Source of the DNA: Promethearchaeia archaeon
Lineage (GTDB): Archaea; Asgardarchaeota; Lokiarchaeia; Sigyniarchaeales; SOKP01
Assembly: GCA_029856295.1 (NCBI GenBank)
Contig: JAHQWS010000204.1
Location: forward strand, 1 to 32,488
Length of the DNA stretch: 32,488 nt
Direction: 5' to 3'
Each line of letters begins with the position of its first letter. Position 1 is the stretch's first letter. Below, in pieces: positions 10,408 to 18,213 of this stretch. The translations under genes and the position numbers were made by a program. The notes beneath the pieces were generated by a model. The model had not been told where the DNA came from and did not search any database. It saw nothing but the letters and a program-made list of their open reading frames with translations.

Positions 10408-11061
10408 TCATAAAACACTTCTAATTTCTTCTTCAGAAATTTTTCCAATTCGCAAGAATTTCACTTCTTCAGACGTGCTATCTACAATTGTAGTAGGAAT
10501 CTGAGATTGTGAATTTCCAGAATCTATAATATAATCTATAGTCCCGAGGAATTTTTTTGCAACTTCAGCCCCGCTAATTGAAGGAGGCTCCCCAGAATAA
10601 TTGGCGGAAGTTCCTATTATCCCTCCAAATTGCCCTCTTTGTTTCAGAATTTCTAATATCTTCAATATAACTTTACTTTCCGGTACTCTTAGTCCTATTG
10701 TATCTTGGAACGCAGTTACCTCTAAAGGAATTATATTTGGCTCTTTTCTTTTCAAGATCAATGTCAATTGGCCTGGCCAAAAATGGGTCGCTAATCTTTT
10801 AGCGGTACTGTTAAATTCTGCGATTTTAGATGCTTCTTCAAAATCAGAAACCAATAACAAAAAACCCTTCGAGCGTTCACGGAATTTTATATCATATATT
10901 CTTTCTAATAAGCTAAGATTTAAAGGGTCTCCTCCTAACCCATATACGGAATTGGTGGGGAAGCCTATTAACTTTCCTGCCATTACCCACTCTACCGCAG
11001 TTTCAAGGAACATTTCTGTATCCATATCTAAATTTCCAGATAATTTAACTAAGAAACCCAT
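10408..11061 (-). CDS. L-threonylcarbamoyladenylate synthase (Sua5/YciO/YrdC)
   Basis: GKLIGFPTNSVYGLGGDPLN..RIYDIKFRERSKGFLLLVSDFEEA..FWPGQLTLILKRK..IGLRVPES..GIIGTSANYSGEPP. Confidence 0.92.
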   Translation of the reverse strand: MGFLVKLSGNLDMDTEMFLETAVEWVMAGKLIGFPTNSVYGLGGDPLNLSLLERIYDIKFRERSKGFLLLVSDFEEASKIAEFNSTAKRLATHFWPGQLTLILKRKEPNIIPLEVTAFQDTIGLRVPESKVILKILEILKQRGQFGGIIGTSANYSGEPPSISGAEVAKKFLGTIDYIIDSGNSQSQIPTTIVDSTSEEVKFLRIGKISEEEIRSVL

Positions 11062-11127
11062 TCAATTTCACTATTAGAGAATAAATATAATATAAAATTA
11101 AAAAGATATAAAAAAAATATTACTTAA

Positions 11128-12075
11128 CTATTTTGAGTACTCATCTTGACATTTTAATTCTGTGCTGAGTTTTTCCCAATCGTTGTCAATTTGTTCTTGT
11201 ATCTCTATTAAAGTTTTTTCTGAAATACCAGCAAATCGTTTTTGCGTAGAAACATATTCAATAATTGGGATTCTTTTTGATGGATCCAACAAGGGCTTAC
11301 TTTTTTTGGACAATGTTAAAACGCCGTTTTCAACTTCGTATAATATCCAAGATCCTGCTTTTACTGCCATCCTAGCAATTTCAATAGTATCTTCTGATGG
11401 AAAACCCCAACCAGGAGCACAGGGAGCTAAGATATGGATATACTTAGTACCGTTAATAGATTTTGCCTTTTTGAATTTTTCATAAATATCTAAAGGTTCA
11501 CTAATACTACAAGTCGCTACATAGGGAATATCATGCGCTCTCATTATAGCTGGTAAGTTCTTTTTATATCTCTCCTTCCCAAAAGGCGTTGTAGTGGTAA
11601 TAGCACCGTGGGGGGTACTTGACGATCTTTGGATTCCGGTATTCATGTACGCCTCGTTATCATAACACACATAAATGATATTACTATTACGTTCTGCAGC
11701 CCCGGAGAGGCCTTGTATCCCTATATCTGTTGTCCCCCCATCTCCCGCAAAACAAATTGAGATCATCTTATCCCAGCCTTTCCCTGGGAATTTATGTGCC
11801 TTTGCTTTGAATGCCGCTTCAAAACCAGTTGCCACTGCTGCTCCTGCGGCGAATGCCATATTAAATTGAGGAAAGTCAGGAGCTGTTTTCGGCCAAAGTC
11901 CTATAACAACGTTTAAACAACTAGCAGGGGTAACCATCGCTATGTCTGGTCCTAAAGCTTTCATCGTCCATCGAAGGGCTACTTCAAGACCGCATCCGGC
12001 GCAACAAGCATTACCCGGTAAAAACCACTCTTTACAAGCTATTTCATCTTCCATTACTTTCTTTAATGATGCCAT
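11128..12075 (-). CDS. porB: Pyruvate:ferredoxin oxidoreductase subunit beta
   Basis: GNACCAGCGLEVALRWTMKALG, thiamine pyrophosphate motif FAGDGGTTDIGIQGLSGAAERNSNIIYVCYDNEAYMNTGIQRS. Confidence 0.93.
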   Translation of the reverse strand: MASLKKVMEDEIACKEWFLPGNACCAGCGLEVALRWTMKALGPDIAMVTPASCLNVVIGLWPKTAPDFPQFNMAFAAGAAVATGFEAAFKAKAHKFPGKGWDKMISICFAGDGGTTDIGIQGLSGAAERNSNIIYVCYDNEAYMNTGIQRSSSTPHGAITTTTPFGKERYKKNLPAIMRAHDIPYVATCSISEPLDIYEKFKKAKSINGTKYIHILAPCAPGWGFPSEDTIEIARMAVKAGSWILYEVENGVLTLSKKSKPLLDPSKRIPIIEYVSTQKRFAGISEKTLIEIQEQIDNDWEKLSTELKCQDEYSK

Positions 12076-12078
12076 TTC

Positions 12079-13350
12079 TTAATCCACCTCTAATTTTCCA
12101 TGCCAGAGAGTACCATGAAGCAAATCTTCTGGTAATTCTCCAGTTTCATTTATTTTAATTAATATTTTTAACTGTTCTTTTTGTTGTTCCACGGTCACTT
12201 CTCTCCCTCCAATGCCATTTATCATCGGAAAAATCAGAGCAGTTCCTTTTGTTCCATGTAGGGCTGTTTTTACTTCAGAACTTACGGGACCCCCAGTTGG
12301 CGATCCAAACGCAGTAGCTCTGTCCATTACACCCAAGACTTTCACTTTTTTGGCAACCTCAATGATATCTTCAACAGGGAATGGTCTAAAGTGTCGTAAC
12401 TTAACCATTCCAACTTTATACCCTTCTTCCCTTACGGCGTCTATGGCCTCTTCCATTTGTAACGCTAAATCACCATAATTTAGCATTGCAACATCGGCAC
12501 CATCCATTCTATATTCTTGAATCAATCCATTTCCATAACTTCTTCCAAAAGTTTTTTCAAATTCTTTTGCAACAGCCTTAATTTTTGATTTTGATCTTAT
12601 CAATGCATCATGGATTTTCATTCTAAATTCGCTATAAAACCCTGAGGGCATGATAAGGTTTCCGTGCATAAGTGGTCTTTTAGGGTCGATCCATATATGT
12701 GGCCAACCTTTTTCATCTGGCAATGGTGGTAAAAAGTTATCAACTTTATCTTGATCTTCCAGTATTACTGGTTTTGATGTATGAGATAATATAAAACCCC
12801 CATAGGCAACGAATTTCGGTAATAAAACGTCATAATCTTCACATACCTTATATGACATTAATATTTCATCATAAATTTCTTGATGGGTTGCCGTAAAGGC
12901 ACTCATCCATCCTGTATCTCTACAGCTAATAACGTCTGTGAAATCTGCCCAAATATTCCAGGGTGGTGCTGGACCTCTTGAAGCAATAGCCATTACAATA
13001 GGTAGCCTTACGCCAGCTGTCCAATGAACCATTTCATACATATAGAAAAGACCTTGTCCTGACGTAGCTGTAAAGGTTCTTGTACCTGCCATACTTGATC
13101 CAACCAGGGATGCGAGTACCGAGTGCTCGGATTCTACTTTAATATATTGCGTTCCAGGCATTAATCCCCCATCAACAAACTCAGATAATTTCTCAACAAC
13201 TGTTGTCTGTGGAGTAATTGGGTACGCACTAATCACTTGGACTCTTGCAGACTTTGCTGCATACGCAGCTGCCACATTTCCTTTGATTATCTTTATTTCC
13301 TCACTCTGTAAAAAATCTTTTAATTCAGGTTTAATCATCTTTTGTATCAC
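12079..13350 (-). CDS. porA: Pyruvate:ferredoxin oxidoreductase subunit alpha
   Basis: GNVAAAYAAKSARVQVISAYPITPQTTVVEKL..VESEHSVLASLVGSSMAGTRTFTATSGQGLFYMYEMVHWTAG. Confidence 0.94.
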   Translation of the reverse strand: MIQKMIKPELKDFLQSEEIKIIKGNVAAAYAAKSARVQVISAYPITPQTTVVEKLSEFVDGGLMPGTQYIKVESEHSVLASLVGSSMAGTRTFTATSGQGLFYMYEMVHWTAGVRLPIVMAIASRGPAPPWNIWADFTDVISCRDTGWMSAFTATHQEIYDEILMSYKVCEDYDVLLPKFVAYGGFILSHTSKPVILEDQDKVDNFLPPLPDEKGWPHIWIDPKRPLMHGNLIMPSGFYSEFRMKIHDALIRSKSKIKAVAKEFEKTFGRSYGNGLIQEYRMDGADVAMLNYGDLALQMEEAIDAVREEGYKVGMVKLRHFRPFPVEDIIEVAKKVKVLGVMDRATAFGSPTGGPVSSEVKTALHGTKGTALIFPMINGIGGREVTVEQQKEQLKILIKINETGELPEDLLHGTLWHGKLEVD

Positions 13351-13678
13351 TTTCTCTTATCATTTCTATATTGTTAGTTGGACATTCTTTAGCACATATG
13401 CCGCAACCTTTACAATAAATATAATCAATTTCAAAAGAACCATCTTCTTTTTTATGAATAGTTCCCTCGGGACAATACATCCAACATATTCCACACTTAT
13501 TACATCCTTCTTTGATAATTGGTCTGAATGTACGCCAATCACCTGTGATACCCATAGCTCCGTCGATGGGTAATGATATTGGAATAGGTGATAATTCTTC
13601 CCAACATGAATATTCTTGGAGCTTTGGACGCTCTTCTCTCGATTTATTTATTTTTTTCCATTTTTCAGTGTCTGCCAT
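13331..13678 (-). CDS. porD: Pyruvate:ferredoxin oxidoreductase subunit delta (2x[4Fe-4S] ferredoxin)
   Basis: CNKCGICWMYCPEGTIHKKEDGSFEIDYIYCKGCGICAKECPTNNIEM; overlaps porA start. Confidence 0.92.
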   Translation of the reverse strand: MADTEKWKKINKSREERPKLQEYSCWEELSPIPISLPIDGAMGITGDWRTFRPIIKEGCNKCGICWMYCPEGTIHKKEDGSFEIDYIYCKGCGICAKECPTNNIEMIRESDTKDD

Positions 13679-13680
13679 TT

Positions 13681-14256
13681 TTATACCTCCTTAACTGACT
13701 CGTAAGCATCTTTGGCTACGGCCATATTCTTATCTATTCTCTCTTCCCCAAATTCTTTCTTTAAGACTTTTTCCATTATTTCAAGGGCATAATAACCCGA
13801 AACCTTTCCAAAAGCCCCCAACATAGGGATATTCAAGATGGGACCACTCGAATGCATGAACTTGTTCTTTATACAAATTCCTGTCGCATCAACAATAAAA
13901 ACTTTTACATTTTTAGGTAGTTTGTTTTTATCTAAAGGTCTAACGCTATCTACTATGAGTGTAACCCCCTCTTTAATAGTTTCGTTTATTCTGGGAATCG
14001 ATAGTAGAGATGTATCAAAGATGAGCATATAATCCGGGTCCTTCACACTATCATAAGTTCTTATTGATTTATCTTGAGATATTTTAGTAAAAGCTTGAAT
14101 AGGGGCACCTCTTCTCTCAGCACCTATAATGGGTATTGCGATCGTATCTTTAAATCCTTTTTCAAACGTGAACTCGGCTAATAATTGGCTTGCGGTGATC
14201 GCTGTTTGACCACCTCTCCCGTGAAACGTTATCTCTATTATACCATTATCTTTCAA
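13681..14256 (-). CDS. porC: Pyruvate:ferredoxin oxidoreductase subunit gamma
   Basis: EITFHGRGGQTAITASQLLAEFTFEKGFKDTIAIPIIGAERRGAPIQAFTKIS. Confidence 0.93.
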   Translation of the reverse strand: MKDNGIIEITFHGRGGQTAITASQLLAEFTFEKGFKDTIAIPIIGAERRGAPIQAFTKISQDKSIRTYDSVKDPDYMLIFDTSLLSIPRINETIKEGVTLIVDSVRPLDKNKLPKNVKVFIVDATGICIKNKFMHSSGPILNIPMLGAFGKVSGYYALEIMEKVLKKEFGEERIDKNMAVAKDAYESVKEV

Positions 14257-14308
14257 TTTTTTCCAACATTTCCTTTTTTGATTTTTATATAGTTATTATC
14301 TAAGCAAC

Positions 14309-14340
14309 CAATAAAAACCCTAAAGCGTAGGTTTTTATTG
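14309..14340. promoter_or_regulatory. Perfect 11-bp inverted repeat upstream of the por operon
   Basis: CAATAAAAACC-CTAAAGCGTA-GGTTTTTATTG; a TATA-like TATATAAAA (minus strand) lies at about 14283-14291 between it and porC. Confidence 0.6.
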
Positions 14341-14636
14341 TTTACTTTATAAAATTAATACTACTACTTGAATTACTGAGAGTACTAACAATAATATAGA
14401 GTTAAGAACAATTGGAGATTTTTTTATCATAAGATTAAGCATTTTTTCCCAACTTTATATTATTTAACTAAGTATTAACTGAATTAAAAATCGGTAATAT
14501 TAATAATTTTTGCATAAACTTTTTAAGGTAACTCTTTAAATGACTTATAAAATGATTAAATCTCACATGTAGAAATAATAAAAGTCATATTTATTGCATA
14601 AATTCATCATATTATAGAAAAAATTAACATTATATT

Positions 14637-15212
14637 ATGTCTGGAAAAGGGAGCAACAAGGAAGAAACGTTTTCATTCAAATGTCCTTCTTGTGAAAAGG
14701 GAGTTATAACAATTGATACCACAGATTATGATCTTCCTGATGGTGATAAGATGCTAATTATTAAATTTACTTGCGATCAATGTAATTACCATAAAAATGA
14801 TGTTATTCCAATGACTACAAGAATGGATTCTGGAATCATGACTTTAAAAATAGTGGATGAGAGTGATCTAAAATCTAAGATTTATCGTTCACCTACAGGA
14901 AAATTAGAGATTCCTGAATTGGAACTCATTGTTGAGCCTGGACCAAGAGCTGACTTTTATTACACTAATGTGGAGGGTGTACTTTTTAGATTCGAAGAAG
15001 CGGTTTCAATTTACAAAAATAATCTTGAAAAAAATGATCCCCAATTCAATGAAATTGAAGAAATCTTAGGAAATTTAAAGAAAGCAATAAACGGAAAATT
15101 AAAGTTTACATTAAAAATATCGGATCCCGGTGGAGGAAGCTATATAATTCCCCAAGATCCTTCACGCTATACTTTTCAAAAACTAAATAGTGATGAACTT
15201 GAGGAGGGTTAA
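14637..15212 (+). CDS. zpr1: ZPR1 zinc-finger domain protein (archaeal type)
   Basis: FKCPSCEKGVITIDTTDYDLPDGDKMLIIKFTCDQCNYHKNDVIPM..LELIVEPGPRADFYYTNVEGVLFRFEEAV..TLKISDPGGGSYI. Confidence 0.88.
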   Translation: MSGKGSNKEETFSFKCPSCEKGVITIDTTDYDLPDGDKMLIIKFTCDQCNYHKNDVIPMTTRMDSGIMTLKIVDESDLKSKIYRSPTGKLEIPELELIVEPGPRADFYYTNVEGVLFRFEEAVSIYKNNLEKNDPQFNEIEEILGNLKKAINGKLKFTLKISDPGGGSYIIPQDPSRYTFQKLNSDELEEG

Positions 15213-15377
15213 ATTAGATTGTTATCCCCAGAACAGAATTTATTTTCATTAGCGAGACTATCAATTCTAAATTTACTAATATAGAAGAGTAGTGTGGATC
15301 AGCACAACTTTTTTAATCGAAAATGGCTTAATTAATTAGTCAAACTACCAAATTAAAAATAACTAAGGTGATTTTAT

Positions 15378-16587
15378 ATGACCATTAAAAAAGTTGGAAT
15401 TTTAACGGGTGGCGGAGTCATGTTAAAGGATTTCTTTAGCTGCCGTATACTGCCCGGGTTTAAACAGCGTAATATATGGCATTATGTTGAAAGCTTTCGA
15501 TGCCGGTGTTGAGTGTGTCGGTATTAAAAAAGGATGGAAAGGATTTTTAGAAAACTTGACCATTCCCCTCAATATTGCAGAACACGATGATCTCCATACT
15601 ATAGGAGGAACTCTCTTATATACCAGTAGAACCAATCCTTTTAAAGGAGTTGATTCTAAAGAAGAAAAATCAAAAGAGTTAGGAAAAAAATTTGATGATC
15701 TCGGCATTGATGCTCTAATCGCGATTGGTGGAGATTTAAAATGGTTTCCATTTTAAACTAAAAACGATACCCTCGGAGTCGCGGATGCTTTATATAAATA
15801 TGCAAATGCTAAGGTCGTTGGATGTCCAAAGACGATTGATAACGATTTAGCTGGCACCCATTATACTTTCGGATTTTGGAGTGCCGTTCAACTAGCATCA
15901 AATGCCATGGACAATCTTACAACCACGGCTAGATCCCATCAAAGAGTCTTTATTGTCGAGATAATGGGACGAGATGCCGGATTTTTAACAATGTACAGTG
16001 GAATCTCTTCAGGAGCAGATATTATTCTTATACCAGAAACACCATTCGATTTTGAGAGAGATCTTGTAGGCGTGCTAAAAAAAAGAGCAAATGCCGGTCA
16101 TAAATATCATATGATTGCGTGCTCTGAAGGGGCCTATCCCGATCAAGCATCACTTAAGCGAGACTTTAAGACTATAACCCAGGAGACCATTGATAAATTA
16201 CCAAAAGATGTCTTCGGAAATCCAATGTTACCCGCATTGAATATTTCAAACATATTAGTAAAGGAGTTAAATCTAAGAGATGATTTAAAAGAAGTTTTCA
16301 AGAAAAATGGAGTCGATTTTGAATGCCGTAGTGTAGTGCTGGGTCATACTATGAGAGCGGGAACACCCAATTCTTTTGATAGAATATTAGGACTTAGATT
16401 CGGTTTAGCAGCTATGAAACTCGTGCTTGATGGGGAATTCGGAAAAATGGTTTCCCTCCAAGGTACTGATATTACCACTTTTCCGCTTGAAGAGGGGGTA
16501 AATAAGAAATATATCAAGCCCGAAAGCGATAAATTAGAACTTAGGGATTTAATGGTTAAAATAAGGTATAAATCAAGAGAAAATTAA
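15378..16587 (+). CDS. pfk: 6-phosphofructokinase, PPi-type signature, interrupted by two mini-introns: join(15378..15417,15449..15733,15764..16587), 382 aa
   Basis: Spliced product [46 protein letters not shown]...[46 protein letters not shown]...VEIMGRDAGFLTMYSG...VVLGHTMRAGTPNSFDRILGLRFG. Exons total 1149 nt (383 codons with stop). Start ATG 15378 has an AGGTGA ribosome-binding site. ORF track splits it into 15484..15756 and 15907..16587. Confidence 0.88.
15418..15448 (+). other. Predicted 31-nt BHB (archaeal splicing-endonuclease type) intron 1 in pfk
   Basis: Parsed: CGGGTG GCGG AG^T CATGTTAAAG (GATTT) CTTTAGCTG CCGT AT^A CTGCCCG. Central helix GCGG/CCGT is 4 bp with one G.U; inner helix 9 bp with one bulged U; outer helix 6 bp with one bulged U. 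Cuts give GGA G|AC TGC = G-D-C. Confidence 0.8.
15734..15763 (+). other. Predicted 30-nt BHB intron 2 in pfk
   Basis: Parsed: ATTG GTGG AG^A TTTAAAATGG (TTT) CCATTTTAAA CTAA AA^A CGAT. Inner helix is a perfect 10 bp; central GTGG/CTAA pairs at 3 of 4; outer ATTG/CGAT 4 bp with one G.U. Cuts give GGA G|AC GAT ACC = G-D-D-T. Unspliced frame meets TAA. Confidence 0.7.
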
Positions 16588-16727
16588 CTTGCTTTTTTTA
16601 CTTATTCTTTTTACTTTTAATAAATTTATTTTAAATACTTAATTTATTAGAAATAAATTAAGGGGAATAAAATCTGATTTTAACATACATAGTATATGGT
16701 TTTTTATAAAAACCTATTTATAGGGCT

Positions 16728-18131
16728 TTATTTAATCCTGACACCCTGTTTTTTGAGAATCTTCTGGACTTTTGAGATATCAACCTGTCTACATGTCACA
16801 TTTTCTTGAAGAGACACGGCAGCAGCTACACCAGCACCTTGGCCTGTGACTGTACAGCACGCCATTTGACGGGTTGCAGCATGGGAAATTTTATCTCCAG
16901 CAACACAGCGACCTGCCACGAGAAGGTTTTCCACTTTCTGTGGGAGTATAATGCCGTAAGGAACTTGGAAATATCTTCCCGTAGTAGGCAAGATTGCAAT
17001 GCCGTAGCCGTCTATAAACTCCGGACAGATGCCGATAGAGTCTTCAAAACGGGCCTCATTTCTCACATCATGCTCGGTGATGTTGTATTCACCGATTATT
17101 TTTCTGGATTCTCTGGTACCCAAAGATGATCCGATTGTTCTTAACCGTGCCTTTTTAAACCCTGGAGTGTATTTTTTTAAGGCTTCAACGGCCCACATCA
17201 CCCGCTTTCTGCCTTCCATTTCTGCCTTGGTAAGATCCCATATATCTGTGCAGTCATATCCTGTCATATGGATTCCGTTAAACGATGTAATCTCTCCCGC
17301 ATCCGTATAGTTGGTCCAATAGCTTTCTATGGTGACATTCTCGGGAATCTCACCGGCTTCCCTGGCCTTGTTAAACGGTTCCACGAGGTAGGTGCTGAAG
17401 GTATCTGCTTCCTTACCTGTGGTCTCACCCCAATCTCCTATGCTACCGCGATTTAGATATATATACATGAGAAATTTGCCGATATTTATACCACTACAAC
17501 CGAAGTTTACCGTCACCTCCATCAATTCGTTCTTCGGGTTTTTTCGAAATGGGGCACCTGCAAGGAAAGCGATATCGGCGTCTCCTGTGGCATCGATAAT
17601 CCTTTTAGCCAGAATTGCTTGTCTTCCAGATTTACTCTCTGTAATGACACCTTTTATAGTGTTGCCATCCAGGACCACATCAACAGCAGAACAATGTAAA
17701 ATTGGAGTAATTCCTGCTTCTTGTATTAGCGTATCGGCCACAAATTTGAACATCTCTGTTTCCAGAACCTCATAGGTTGGCTCCCCCTTTACCATCAATC
17801 CTTCCTGCTCAAGAACTTCCACCATTTCCGGATTCTTGATATTGCCGATTATATTTATAGTACTTCCCATCTCTTTTGCTCGACGTTCAAACTCAACTCC
17901 AATTCCCCCAGCATCCACAGTTTTTGCATATCGATACCACGCAATAGTTCCAATCATGGCCTGTGTTATAACCCCTCCAAAACAACCATATCGCTCTACA
18001 AGCATGGTATCAACACCTTCTCTTGCCGCTGCTAACGCAGCGGAGAGACCCGCGGGTCCTCCTCCTATTACTAAAACATCAGTCTCCGCCATAACGGGGA
18101 TTTTTCTTGATGGTTCTTCAATTTGTTTCAT
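16728..18131 (-). CDS. FAD-dependent oxidoreductase
   Basis: TDVLVIGGGPAGLSAALAAAREGVDTMLVERYGCFGGVITQ Rossmann motif; RIIDATGDADIAFLAGAPF; LPQKVENLLVAGRCVAGDKISHAATRQMACCTVTGQGAGVAAAVS. Confidence 0.88.
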   Translation of the reverse strand: MKQIEEPSRKIPVMAETDVLVIGGGPAGLSAALAAAREGVDTMLVERYGCFGGVITQAMIGTIAWYRYAKTVDAGGIGVEFERRAKEMGSTINIIGNIKNPEMVEVLEQEGLMVKGEPTYEVLETEMFKFVADTLIQEAGITPILHCSAVDVVLDGNTIKGVITESKSGRQAILAKRIIDATGDADIAFLAGAPFRKNPKNELMEVTVNFGCSGINIGKFLMYIYLNRGSIGDWGETTGKEADTFSTYLVEPFNKAREAGEIPENVTIESYWTNYTDAGEITSFNGIHMTGYDCTDIWDLTKAEMEGRKRVMWAVEALKKYTPGFKKARLRTIGSSLGTRESRKIIGEYNITEHDVRNEARFEDSIGICPEFIDGYGIAILPTTGRYFQVPYGIILPQKVENLLVAGRCVAGDKISHAATRQMACCTVTGQGAGVAAAVSLQENVTCRQVDISKVQKILKKQGVRIK

Positions 18132-18213
18132 GATTTATTACCTTTTTAAATATTTAATATTAAAAATATAAGATAGCTAAAAAATGTGTTTTAAAAGAAA
18201 TAAAAAAAAATAT

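Noticed and set aside
10601-11077. 158-aa plus-strand ORF
   Set aside because: Antisense shadow of the Sua5/YrdC gene, which has clear family motifs.
13283-13573. 96-aa plus-strand ORF over porD/porA
   Set aside because: Antisense to the ferredoxin-like subunit, which has both CxxCxxCxxxC clusters.
15423-15707. 94-aa minus-strand ORF over pfk
   Set aside because: Antisense to the pfk coding frame; no recognisable motif.
15721-15768. T4 gene 60-like translational bypass in pfk (GAT take-off, hairpin with stop, GAT landing)
   Set aside because: A GAT-to-GAT hop would yield GGDTLG, one residue short of the conserved GGDDTLG, and would not explain the 31-nt insertion at 15418. Two BHB introns explain both. 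It remains testable by RNA versus protein sequencing.
15378-16587. pfk as a simple decayed pseudogene or product of sequencing error
   Set aside because: The rest of the frame is intact and motif-rich. The only lesions are two insertions that restore the protein exactly when removed, and homopolymer errors do not insert 30-31 nt hairpins. Not excluded without reads.
17029-17775. Several plus-strand ORFs (17029..17310, 17268..17456, 17392..17775)
   Set aside because: Overlap the FAD oxidoreductase on the opposite strand and show no domain-like sequence.
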